Origin: Armatimonadota bacterium
GTDB taxonomy: Bacteria; Armatimonadota; Zipacnadia; Zipacnadales; UBA11051
DNA: 27,285 bases
Assembly (NCBI GenBank): GCA_003542955.1
Contig: DPJP01000428.1
Span: 32,783 to 60,067 of the forward strand
Direction: 5' to 3'
The position numbers were made by a program, and so were the translations under genes. Positions 1 through 8,235 of this stretch are shown here, one piece after another. The number at the start of each line of letters is the position of its first letter. Position 1 is the first letter of the stretch. The notes under the pieces were generated by a model. That model ran no database searches, was not told the DNA's origin, and was given only the letters and a program-made list of their open reading frames with translations.

Positions 1-19
1 GCCACGCGGCAACGCAATG

Positions 20-69
20 GGTCCCTGTCCCCGAGGCCGAGTGCGTAAGGGCTATTGGGGACAGCGACC
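20..69. repeat. Imperfect inverted repeat, GGGGACAG-type hairpin
   Basis: The left arm at 20-32 (GGTCCCTGTCCCC) and the right arm at 57-69 (GGGGACAGCGACC) pair at 12 of 13 positions around a 24-base loop. Palindromes built on GGGGACAG are known in many bacteria as REP-like intergenic elements mobilised by REP-associated tyrosine transposases (TnpA-REP/RAYT). No transposase gene is visible here. The element lies downstream of the stop of the minus-strand gene ending at 142, so it could also act as a transcription end or mRNA-stabilising hairpin, but no T-run follows on either strand. The structure is directly visible; the REP assignment is inference. Confidence 0.45.
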
Positions 70-141
70 TGCCTGGGTGCAGTGCGAATCTCCAGATCAG
101 GCGGAATGGCCAGGCAGGTAGCAGTCCCCGGCCGTTCTCCC

Positions 142-945
142 CTACCCCGCCGCCTCGGTAGGCTCGTCCTCCGCCTCAGGCTTCGGCGGCCCGCCATACC
201 GCCCCTGCAGCTTCAGAGCGCCCTTCGGGCAGCCCTGGACGCATTCCCCACACATCACGCAATCGACGGTGTCGGGCACCGTGTGCTGGATGCACTCGCG
301 TGGGTACTTGCCACAGGTCGAGCAGGCCTCGGCATCGCAGCCGATCCTGAAGATGCTCACCTTGCCGAAGATGCTCAGCAGCGCACCCAGCGGGCACAGG
401 TAGCGGCACCAGAAGCGCGATACGAGCAGGCCGCCGACGATCGCCACAACCAGCACCCAGAAGCGCACCTGGTAACATGGCTCTCCCAGCCCCCAGGCCA
501 CCTGGTAGGAGCCGATGCTGAACGCCGATGGCGAGCGCACCACGTACTCATGCGGTCTGCCGAGCTGCAGGTTGAGGCTGAAGATCAGCACGACGACAAT
601 GGCGAGGTAGGCATACTTGAAGTACTTCGCATATTCGTCGTAGGCCGCGAAGCGTGCCGAGAGCGTGGTTTTCGACTTCCTGATGCGCCCGAGTGCGTCC
701 TGGATCAGCCCCATCGGGCAGACCCAGCCGCAGAAGGCGCGCCCAGCAAGCAGGCCCGACAGCGCCGCAATGCCGATGAACCACGGCTGCAGCCAGCGCC
801 CCGGGCAGTCGGCAAGCGGGCAGGACGCGCAGGAGACAAACGGCACGCCGTACGGGCAGCGCAGCCAGCCCACCGCGAGCCACTCACCGGTGAGGATGAA
901 GAAGCCTACCTGGCTGATCCGCCGCCAGATCGTGATCGGCTGCAT
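142..945 (-). CDS. NapH/NosR-like membrane polyferredoxin (4Fe-4S)
   Basis: A 267-residue membrane iron-sulfur protein likely to carry electrons between the quinone pool or cytoplasm and a partner at the membrane. Hydrophobic segments lie at about 12-28, 55-70, 111-125 and 162-178. Two CxxxCP motifs (C72GWVCP and C180RYLCP) follow membrane segments, as in NapH, NosR and CcoG-like proteins. The C-terminal domain has a classic CxxCxxCxxxCP cluster at C229, C232, C235 and C239, and a less regular Cys set at C203, C208, C211 and C218. A further Cys group, C30, C39, C42 and C47, is near the N-terminus. The ATG start is one base after the TGA stop of the upstream gene (TGAGATG) and is preceded by GGAGGGGG, so the two are almost certainly translationally coupled. 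The family is clear. The physiological partner is not, and no nitrate or nitrous oxide reductase gene is in view. Confidence 0.85.
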   Translation of the reverse strand: MQPITIWRRISQVGFFILTGEWLAVGWLRCPYGVPFVSCASCPLADCPGRWLQPWFIGIAALSGLLAGRAFCGWVCPMGLIQDALGRIRKSKTTLSARFAAYDEYAKYFKYAYLAIVVVLIFSLNLQLGRPHEYVVRSPSAFSIGSYQVAWGLGEPCYQVRFWVLVVAIVGGLLVSRFWCRYLCPLGALLSIFGKVSIFRIGCDAEACSTCGKYPRECIQHTVPDTVDCVMCGECVQGCPKGALKLQGRYGGPPKPEAEDEPTEAAG

Positions 946-946
946 C

Positions 947-3214
947 TCAGTTCCCCCTCCCGCGCATCATCTGCCGGGCCCGCCCGGCATGCTTGGAATC
1001 GGGTGCGAGCTTGATAACACGCTCGAAGTGGCCACGGGCGGCCTCCCCGCGGCCACGCTTCTGCAGGCAGAGACCGGCCATCAGTTCGGCGCGTGGCTTG
1101 AATTTGGCATTTCGCTTGCCCGATGGGTCTGTAACACTGACGACTTTCAAGTACTCCAGCAGGCACTGGTCATCATCGAGGACGTCCATGGCGAACAGCT
1201 CCTCAGCCACATTGAAACGCTGCCCCGGTGAGCCCTTGGCCGGGGCCGGCAACTCCGGCAGGGGCGCACTCATGGTTGCGACGACGGCCGCGCCCAGCGG
1301 GTCGGGCTGCGTCGCGAGAGCCGCCAGTGCGACATCGGCCCTGCGCGCCCACGGCGACTCAGGCCATTTCTGATGACATACGCGCAACTGCAGCACCGCT
1401 CCCTCCGGCCGCTGAAGCGCCAGGCAGCAGATGCCGGCCCGGTAGCGCGCCTCGGCAGCGGCAGGGCCCGGCGGCCCATAGATACCATGCGATACCTTCA
1501 GCATCTCCTTGAGGCAGTACACCGGCATGCGGTGCTCCCACAGCAGGCCGCCGTATGCCATTCCGCGCTGCAGGTGGGTATCGTAGGCCTGTGGGATGGG
1601 AGGAAACTCGACGGCGACGACATCATCCGCGGCGGCCGGCGTCTGAGTATCGGTCATCGACAGTGCGCGCCCGGCGGCCCTGCCCCATTCGTCGTCCGGC
1701 AACTCGGAGGCGAGCTGCTCCCACTGCTGCCGGGCGCTGTGGGAGTAGCCGCGGAGGTAATCGCACTCAGCGACGCGGAAGCGCGCCGCGGGCATGTACG
1801 AACTTGGGTAGCTAAGCGTGAGGACCTTCAGGTACTCCCGCGTCGCGGCGGCATAACCCCCGGCCTGCAGCGACATCTCGCCCGTCCCGAACCAGCGCTT
1901 CCCGTTCTTGTCCGGGTCTGATTCGAGTATCGGCACATCCACGATCGGGAAGGACACCAGCCAATTGCGGTGATTCTCGTCCGCGGTCGGCTGCGCGGGG
2001 AGCGTGGCAAGCATCTTCTCTGCTTCGCGAACCCAGTACTCGTCCTCCTGTTCATCCAGCAGCGGCACAGACTTCTCCGAGAACAGCACACTGCTCTTCC
2101 ATTCCGGCTTGCCCGGCAGTGGGTAGTCGGCGATGATCTTCTCCAGAATCGGCTCGGCTGCCCAGGGGGCGCCCAGCTCGATTGCGCACTGCGCTGCCAG
2201 AAGAAGCGCCGCGGGGTCATGTTTGCACGGCCCGAAGACATTGTAGAGGGTAAAGCACCGGCGCATGGCGCTCGCGTAGGCGCCGTCCTCAAAAAGACGC
2301 TTCGCGAGGTGAAGCTGCCACCCCGGCCCGTCCTGCGGAGTGAAGACCTCCAGCAGCGCGGCGTACTCCTGGGCCTCGGGGGAGGTAATCGGGAGGTAGC
2401 CGAAGTCGGCGAAAAGCTGCTGGCCGTCGGGTTCGAGCATCCCGTCGACGAAGACGCCGGCGAGGTCGGGGTTGCCTGCATTCGTCAGCACACCGAAGCA
2501 CTGGGGCGGTACCGCGCGGCAGGACTTCATCGCCGCATGGTACTTCGGGCCGATGTCTATGACGTCGATGCGCTCGCGGACGGCGGGCAGACAAGTGGTC
2601 GAGCGTGGAACGATGGCCGCATCGGCCCGCCCGGCGAGAATCGGCTCACTCAGGTCCAATCCGCACGTCAGCGGAGCCACACAGTTGTTCAGCCAGCGTT
2701 CGGCGAGGCCTGGGTGGAACTCCGCGTCGGCCTGGGCCATCAGGTGGGAGGGGCATTTCCCGCGCGGGCGCATCGCATACGGAGCATAGGTGGTCCGCAC
2801 ACCTTCACGCCCCAGGTCATCCAACTCCTGGATGCCCGCCGGATTGCCCTTCGGTGTGATGATGACGAAGGGGTCTATGGCGAAAAACTCCGGACCGCGG
2901 GCGAGCAGCTTCTCCCGCTCGAGCGTCTGCCAGCCCGGCCCCGCGCGCCCGACAAGCACATCGGGCGGTCGCTTCACCTGCGTGGAAAGCTCCAGCAGGT
3001 ACTGCACCGGCGCGGCAGTATAGGCCACACGACAGTCGTGCGCCCGCTCGAAACGGCGGCAGTACTCGCTCAGGCTCTCATAGTTGCCGCCGCACGACCA
3101 CACAACCAGGCGCGGCTTCCACGGCGCCCAGCGGCTGACGCCGAAGCCGATAAGCACCAGCAGGCCGAGCATGATGATGCCGGTGTCGACCGCATACAGC
3201 CTGCGTTTGTCCAT
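947..3214 (-). CDS. Membrane-anchored ModA-like solute-binding protein fused to TPR repeats
   Basis: A 755-residue protein with a short basic N-terminus and one hydrophobic segment at about 10-27, consistent with an uncleaved anchor that exposes the rest outside the cytoplasmic membrane. Residues about 35-300 look like a type II periplasmic binding domain of the molybdate-binding ModA kind, with motifs such as PPDVLVGRAGP, DPFVIITPKGNP and the late FGYLPITSPEA. From about 305 to the end, paired-helix TPR-like repeats follow, for example the one ending in FERVIKLAPDSKHAGRARQM. Nine Cys (41, 52, 61, 154, 178, 184, 208, 232, 239) fall in the binding domain, which is unusual for ModA. No modB/modC permease or ATPase genes are adjacent. 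Instead the polyferredoxin gene follows after one base. Ligand unknown; a role as an accessory or sensor subunit of a redox complex is inference. Confidence 0.72.
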   Translation of the reverse strand: MDKRRLYAVDTGIIMLGLLVLIGFGVSRWAPWKPRLVVWSCGGNYESLSEYCRRFERAHDCRVAYTAAPVQYLLELSTQVKRPPDVLVGRAGPGWQTLEREKLLARGPEFFAIDPFVIITPKGNPAGIQELDDLGREGVRTTYAPYAMRPRGKCPSHLMAQADAEFHPGLAERWLNNCVAPLTCGLDLSEPILAGRADAAIVPRSTTCLPAVRERIDVIDIGPKYHAAMKSCRAVPPQCFGVLTNAGNPDLAGVFVDGMLEPDGQQLFADFGYLPITSPEAQEYAALLEVFTPQDGPGWQLHLAKRLFEDGAYASAMRRCFTLYNVFGPCKHDPAALLLAAQCAIELGAPWAAEPILEKIIADYPLPGKPEWKSSVLFSEKSVPLLDEQEDEYWVREAEKMLATLPAQPTADENHRNWLVSFPIVDVPILESDPDKNGKRWFGTGEMSLQAGGYAAATREYLKVLTLSYPSSYMPAARFRVAECDYLRGYSHSARQQWEQLASELPDDEWGRAAGRALSMTDTQTPAAADDVVAVEFPPIPQAYDTHLQRGMAYGGLLWEHRMPVYCLKEMLKVSHGIYGPPGPAAAEARYRAGICCLALQRPEGAVLQLRVCHQKWPESPWARRADVALAALATQPDPLGAAVVATMSAPLPELPAPAKGSPGQRFNVAEELFAMDVLDDDQCLLEYLKVVSVTDPSGKRNAKFKPRAELMAGLCLQKRGRGEAARGHFERVIKLAPDSKHAGRARQMMRGRGN

Positions 3215-3501
3215 ACACTCATCCCCGTTCGACCCAGACCCCGGGGTCCGGCCGGTCCGGCAGTATGAGGTCCCCTCCCTGTTCTCTCAACGCCCGGAAT
3301 GCGACGACCCGTTCCCGGGGCCCGCCAGGACACCAGGGGCGGGTGCGGCCTCATTGTTGGTTCCTGACGCAATGCCCGGCAGGCCCAGGGCACAGGCCTG
3401 CAGAAATCAGACAATACCCGTACGGTCATCCCGCTACCGGAGGATACCGCATGGGCAGGTTCGGCATCAACATGCATGCTTTTCCACCGGAGGTCCATAC
3501 C
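3215..3501. promoter_or_regulatory. Divergent intergenic region with palindromes
   Basis: These 287 bases separate the divergent minus-strand gene starting at 3214 from the plus-strand gene starting at 3502, so both promoters should lie here. A perfect 12-base palindrome, GACCCCGGGGTC, is at 3237-3248, about 22 bases upstream of the minus-strand start, and could be an operator. A 6-base inverted repeat (CAGGCC at 3380-3385, GGCCTG at 3395-3400) sits upstream of the plus-strand gene. I could not identify a convincing -35/-10 pair on either strand. Two Shine-Dalgarno plus ATG units for the plus-strand gene are at 3439-3453 and 3489-3504. Confidence 0.4.
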
Positions 3502-6500
3502 ATGAGACACCGCATCTCAGTCGGCCTCATGACGCTCTGTGCCACACTTGCCGCCGGCGTCGCTCAGGCCGCGGTTCACGTCGCGGTCGAGAACCCGAAG
3601 GTCACCACGCTCGAGGGCGCCCGGCGCATCGAGCAGGCGGTGAGCCTTTCTACGGAGGTCGGCCAGTACACGCTCACCTATGATATCAACAAGCCCGACG
3701 AGGGTGAGAAGATCACCGGCCACTACTGGGCCTGGCAGGGCGGCTGGATCACCCTCGGCATGACCGAACCCTCACAGACCAACTGGTACTGGCAGGGCTT
3801 CATCAAGTGGACCTTCGACGATCTGAGCCTGCACGAGTACCCGGCACAGATGACACTCATCCGCGGCGGCGGGCAGGACGGCATGGTCAGCTACACCTGG
3901 GATGCCCCCACCGTGAGGGCGACCCTGCGCTTCGCCATGACTGCCGGCAGCGACAAGCTGCTGGTCTTCGCAGACTACGAGCCGAAACAGGAGATCAAGA
4001 CCTGTGAGTTCTCCCTCGGCTGCTACCCGGCCAGTTTTGCCGAGCCCCGCAACCGCTCGGTGACCACCGTACTCGGCACGCGCAATGAGGGGAGCGTCTC
4101 TCTCGATCTGGCGAAGGAGCGCTGGATACTGCTCGAGGACACCACCCCGAACCGTCCCGGCTCCGGCTCCGCGGGGCTGATCATCGGCACGCCGGACGCC
4201 TTCGAGCAGGTGAGCACTAACGCCTCCGGCTACCTGATCTCTCCACGGTTCAGGCTCAAGCCGGAAGCCAGGCGCTTTGCCATCGCTCTGTACGACTACC
4301 CCGCGCTCCCCGATTACACGCAGACACGCGAGTACTTCGGCAAGTTCGCCGATGCCGAGGCCGCCGCGTTGCAGCAGTTGGCCGCGGGCGATCTGGACTC
4401 CCCCCTTGCGGCGATGCCCGCGAGCACGGAGCGCTTTGCCGACTTGCTCGAGCGCGGCGCGGAGATATTCGCGAGGCAGTTCGAGCGCTGGGCGCCAAAT
4501 CCCGAAGCACCGGCGATGCCCTGGGCCCGCTCCATCCCCGGCAAGCCGATCCGCGCCGCAGTCTACTGCCCGCGCTACTGCGCCTGGGAAAACATGGAAC
4601 TGGCGCGCAGGCTCGAGATGGAAGTCGAGCACCTCTACTTCGACAGCAAGACCGACCTCGCCAACAGCCGCAACTGGCCGTATTTCGGCACCACCGGCTA
4701 CGGCCCGCTGCCGCTCGGGCTGGCGGCTCACAAGGCGGCTGCGATGAGCACCGATCCCGATATCGACCTGTTCATCTCAGGCGGAGTGAATGCCTCGGCG
4801 ATCCCGCCCGTCGCCATGCAGGGAATAGTGGAGCAGGTCGCCCGCGGCAAGGCGTTGCTGGTTGCCGGGAGAGCCGAGGCCAACGGCTGGCCGAAGGACT
4901 TGTTCGCGAACGAGAACGCCGCCGCCGCGGAAGACCTGCTGGCGGCCTTCGACTGGGAGCAGCTCCCAGGTCTGCGACCCGGCGACGCCGGACGCATCGG
5001 CGATGAGCGGCCCATCAGGCTCTATCGCTACGGGCAGGGCACCGTTGCGGTTGTGAACGTGAAGCTCAACAGCTACGGCGGCTTCATGCCCGATGTGATG
5101 CTCCGTGACGGGCTCGATGGAGCCTTCGACCGTGTACTGGGGCTGACGACACGGGTGGTTCTCGGCGCCGTCGGACGCGAGCTGACCAGCGAGATGCTCT
5201 TGAGCGTCAGTGACGATGTCGCGCCATCGCTCGGCGTCAGGATACTGCCCCAGGCTCCGGCGGCCGGGAAGCTCTCCGTCCGCGTGCAGGATGATCTTGA
5301 CCGCGTGCTGTACGCATCAGAAGTCGCCATCGCCGAGGCCGCGCAGCCGCTTGTGCTGACGGCGCTCCCGGCCGGCCGGCAGTGCTTCATCGACGCCGTG
5401 GTGCTGGACGCCGCTGGCAACACCCTCGCAATGACGTCGCGCGCGATCCCGATGCGCACGGAGCCATCGATCACAGGCATCGCCATCGATCCCTCGACGC
5501 TCTCGCACGAGCTTGCTGTACCCGAGGTCGAGCTACCCGATGGTGGGCAGGTCACTTGCAGCGCCGCCCTTGGAGCCGCTCCCGCCGGAGCCACGATGCG
5601 CTGGACGGTCACCGACATCCACGGACGCGTCATCGCCCAGCAGGAGACCAACGCCCCGGCAAACGGCCGTGCAGCCGCAATCCTGAACCTGAGTCGGCCC
5701 GTGACGCCCCTGCACATGCTCGATGTCAGCCTCTACGCAGGCGATGCCTGCATCGCCTACGAGCGCAGCTACTTCACGATCGCCTGCCCGTACCCGTACG
5801 ACGATTTCACCTGCCTGCTCTGGAGCTACTCGCGCTGCAACCCAACCCTGACACAGACCGACAGGGCCATCTACGAGTACGGTACGGACATGTGCGATCT
5901 CTCGCACGTCGGCGGCTTCGACGACCAGCGGGCCGCCGACCAGTACCTCGTCACATCCAAGTCCGGCCTGCGCCTGGTCCCCTACGTCACCCGCCTGGCC
6001 GGCGAGGCCAATGCAAGCAACGAGCGCGTTCCATGCCTGCACAAGCCCGCAACGATCGAGAGCATGAACCGCTCCATGACCGTCAACGCCCGGCAGGCGG
6101 CCCCCTACAGCCCGCCGGCGTACACGCTCGGGGATGAGAACTACCTCTTCCGCGGGCAGGGCGAGGTCTGCCACAGCCCCGAGTCGAACGCCGCGTTCAA
6201 GCAGTGGCTCGCAGACAAGTACGGCGACATCTCGACGCTCAACGAGGTGTGGGCCTTCAACTACCCGAGCTTCGACGCCATCGGCGCGCCGATGCTGATT
6301 GCGGAGGCGGCCACGCAGACGGCGAGCTTCGCCGCCTGGATCGACCACAAGCTGTTCATGGATGACACCTTCGCCGGGGCGCACCGCGACCTGGCCGAGA
6401 TGATCCGCGTCGAGGACGCCGGCGCGAAGGTCGGCTGGGACGGCCTGCTCGGCTACAACTGGCGCTCCGGCTACGACTTCACCAAGCTCACCGAAGGGTT

Positions 6501-8085
6501 GGATATGAACCAGACCTACTCCAGCCACTACCTCCAGGGCCGCCTCTACCGCTCCTTCAAGAGCCCCAACGCCTTGACCGGCAAGTGGGGCAACAGCATC
6601 GCCGATGTTGAAGCGGGCTGGCACGCGCACCCGTGGGACTGCCTCTTCTCCGGCGACAACTCCGTCTGGTGGTGGACCTCCTACGGGCTGGACTACACGC
6701 CCTTCTGCCCCGATCTCTCAGAGACCGACTACAGCAAGTGGTTCTTCGACGCCGTCAACGCAGTGCGCGCAGGGCCGGGCAAGCTGCTGCTCCATGCGGA
6801 GCGTGATCGCGGCCCGGTGGCAGTGCTCTACGCCCAGCGGGACCTCTTCGCCGCGGCGATTGCCGCGGAGAGCATCGACGCGGGGCTGCTGGCATCGGAC
6901 TCAAACCACCTCAAGCAGCATGAGCAGTTTCTCCATGCCGTCGAGGACTATGGCACGCAGGCGCACCATCTCTCTGTCGCCGACCTTGCCGCCGGCGAAT
7001 TCACTCCCACCGACACGCGGGTGCTGATCCTGCCGCTGGCAAGCTGCCTGTCCGACGAAGAGGTCAGCGTGCTGCGTGAGTATGTGCAAGGCGGCGGGAC
7101 GCTGCTGGTGGACGGTCGCGCGGGGCTGTTGACCGGTGACGGCCGCATCCGCGAGGCGCGTCCGCTCGACGAACTGCTGGGAGTGAGTGCGCAGGCAGGC
7201 GTCGGCGCCGTGATGACCGCCGGCGTGAACGGAGAGGGGACCGTCAGGGGCACTATCTCGGGCACAGCAGCCGCCGTGGACCTCGACCTGGCGGGGCTGA
7301 GCCTCGAGGTCATCGAGCCGGGACTGAGAGTCACAACCGGCACGGCCCTGGGCACTGTCAACGAGGCGCCGATAGTGATCGTCAACAAGATGGGCGACGG
7401 GTTGGCGGTGACGCTCAACTTCAGCGTCCTCGGCATCGGAGCGGAGCGCACGTCGACCGCCGCGGGCCCGATCGAGCAGATCATCGGCGCGGTGCTCAAG
7501 TCCGCAGGCGTCTCAGCGTACTGCCGAATGACGCGGGCCGATGGAACACCTCCGCGAGTCATCGAGCAGGCGCTCTTCACCGACGGCCAGAACCGCTACC
7601 TCGCGCTGCAGCATGACTTCCTGACCCGTGTGCCGGCGGAGGGGCAGGATGTCCGCATCGCGCTGCCGGAGCCGGCGATTGTCTATGATGTCAGGGCCGG
7701 CAGACCGGTCGCGGACGGCGCCCTCGCCGAGTGGGACGCCTATCTCGCGCGCGGGAAGCCGCTGCTGTATGCGCTGATGCCCTACACGGTCGACGCCGTG
7801 CAGGCGCAGGCGCCGGAGAGCGCATCGCGCGGGGAGACCATACAGTTGCAGGTCCGAGTCAGGGCAGGCGAGCAGCAGCCGGGTTATCACGTGGTCCGCA
7901 TGGATGTCTATGCCCCGGGCAGCCACCGACCTCACCGCGAGTACTCACAGAACATCGCCTGCACCGGCGGCGCCGGCAACGCAACCATCCCGCTGGCGCT
8001 CAATGACGCGACAGGGCAGTGGCGGCTGAGCCTGCGCGACGTAGCATCAGGAGTACGCACGGACGCAACGGTCAACGTGCGGTAG
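3502..8085 (+). CDS. Exported GH42-like beta-galactosidase-type glycoside hydrolase, multidomain
   Basis: A 1527-residue exported protein, probably hydrolysing a galactoside or related sugar outside the cytoplasm. A signal peptide covers about residues 1-22 (cleavage near AQA-AV). Beta-rich sequence follows to about 345, then a glutamine-amidotransferase/ThuA-like fold at about 350-560, Ig-like sequence at about 580-760, and a TIM-barrel region at about 762-1105. The barrel matches the GH42 pattern: Y-x-LGDENY with E879 as candidate acid/base, the FKQWLADKYGDISTLNEVW segment, and ADVEAGW with E1037 as candidate nucleophile. A second amidotransferase-like fold at about 1105-1320 (VLILPLASCLSDEEV, GGGTLLVDGR) resembles the GH42 trimerisation domain. 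Beta sequence ends the protein. The chosen ATG has GGAGG eight bases upstream. A second in-frame ATG at 3451, also with GGAGG, would add 17 residues. Exact substrate and GH subfamily are uncertain. Confidence 0.7.
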   Translation: MRHRISVGLMTLCATLAAGVAQAAVHVAVENPKVTTLEGARRIEQAVSLSTEVGQYTLTYDINKPDEGEKITGHYWAWQGGWITLGMTEPSQTNWYWQGFIKWTFDDLSLHEYPAQMTLIRGGGQDGMVSYTWDAPTVRATLRFAMTAGSDKLLVFADYEPKQEIKTCEFSLGCYPASFAEPRNRSVTTVLGTRNEGSVSLDLAKERWILLEDTTPNRPGSGSAGLIIGTPDAFEQVSTNASGYLISPRFRLKPEARRFAIALYDYPALPDYTQTREYFGKFADAEAAALQQLAAGDLDSPLAAMPASTERFADLLERGAEIFARQFERWAPNPEAPAMPWARSIPGKPIRAAVYCPRYCAWENMELARRLEMEVEHLYFDSKTDLANSRNWPYFGTTGYGPLPLGLAAHKAAAMSTDPDIDLFISGGVNASAIPPVAMQGIVEQVARGKALLVAGRAEANGWPKDLFANENAAAAEDLLAAFDWEQLPGLRPGDAGRIGDERPIRLYRYGQGTVAVVNVKLNSYGGFMPDVMLRDGLDGAFDRVLGLTTRVVLGAVGRELTSEMLLSVSDDVAPSLGVRILPQAPAAGKLSVRVQDDLDRVLYASEVAIAEAAQPLVLTALPAGRQCFIDAVVLDAAGNTLAMTSRAIPMRTEPSITGIAIDPSTLSHELAVPEVELPDGGQVTCSAALGAAPAGATMRWTVTDIHGRVIAQQETNAPANGRAAAILNLSRPVTPLHMLDVSLYAGDACIAYERSYFTIACPYPYDDFTCLLWSYSRCNPTLTQTDRAIYEYGTDMCDLSHVGGFDDQRAADQYLVTSKSGLRLVPYVTRLAGEANASNERVPCLHKPATIESMNRSMTVNARQAAPYSPPAYTLGDENYLFRGQGEVCHSPESNAAFKQWLADKYGDISTLNEVWAFNYPSFDAIGAPMLIAEAATQTASFAAWIDHKLFMDDTFAGAHRDLAEMIRVEDAGAKVGWDGLLGYNWRSGYDFTKLTEGLDMNQTYSSHYLQGRLYRSFKSPNALTGKWGNSIADVEAGWHAHPWDCLFSGDNSVWWWTSYGLDYTPFCPDLSETDYSKWFFDAVNAVRAGPGKLLLHAERDRGPVAVLYAQRDLFAAAIAAESIDAGLLASDSNHLKQHEQFLHAVEDYGTQAHHLSVADLAAGEFTPTDTRVLILPLASCLSDEEVSVLREYVQGGGTLLVDGRAGLLTGDGRIREARPLDELLGVSAQAGVGAVMTAGVNGEGTVRGTISGTAAAVDLDLAGLSLEVIEPGLRVTTGTALGTVNEAPIVIVNKMGDGLAVTLNFSVLGIGAERTSTAAGPIEQIIGAVLKSAGVSAYCRMTRADGTPPRVIEQALFTDGQNRYLALQHDFLTRVPAEGQDVRIALPEPAIVYDVRAGRPVADGALAEWDAYLARGKPLLYALMPYTVDAVQAQAPESASRGETIQLQVRVRAGEQQPGYHVVRMDVYAPGSHRPHREYSQNIACTGGAGNATIPLALNDATGQWRLSLRDVASGVRTDATVNVR

Positions 8086-8106
8086 GGGGACTGCGGAGAA
8101 GAACAC

Positions 8107-8149
8107 GGGGAGACCCCATTCTGAGCGGTACGCTGCTCGGGGTCTCCCC
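8107..8149. terminator. Stem-loop between convergent genes, possible bidirectional terminator
   Basis: GGGGAGACCCC at 8107-8117 pairs perfectly over 11 bases with GGGGTCTCCCC at 8139-8149, with a 21-base loop. It starts 21 bases after the stop of the plus-strand hydrolase gene and lies 86 bases beyond the stop of the minus-strand protease gene, as expected for a shared terminator. Neither strand shows a clear T-run after the stem, so it may work as an mRNA-end barrier or with Rho rather than as a classic intrinsic terminator. A weaker GGCGGC/GCCGCC pair (8191-8196 and 8210-8215) lies nearer the protease stop. Confidence 0.5.
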
Positions 8150-8235
8150 ATATCGATTCAGCCACACGACCTCGCGTTTGTCCCACACACGGCGGCAGAC
8201 AGTGCCTCCGCCGCCATCCACTCGGTCGCGGGGCG

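Noticed and set aside
947..3214. Covalent haem binding by the Cys-rich ModA-TPR protein
   Set aside because: No CxxCH motif occurs anywhere in the protein.
1970..3268. Plus-strand open frame of 432 codons opposite the ModA-TPR gene
   Set aside because: It is a shadow frame; the opposite strand encodes a recognisable binding domain and TPR repeats, and this translation has no domain.
5533..6630. Minus-strand open frame of 365 codons opposite the GH42-like gene
   Set aside because: The plus strand carries the conserved GH42 motifs over the same stretch; this frame has low-complexity Val/Gly/Ala-rich sequence only.
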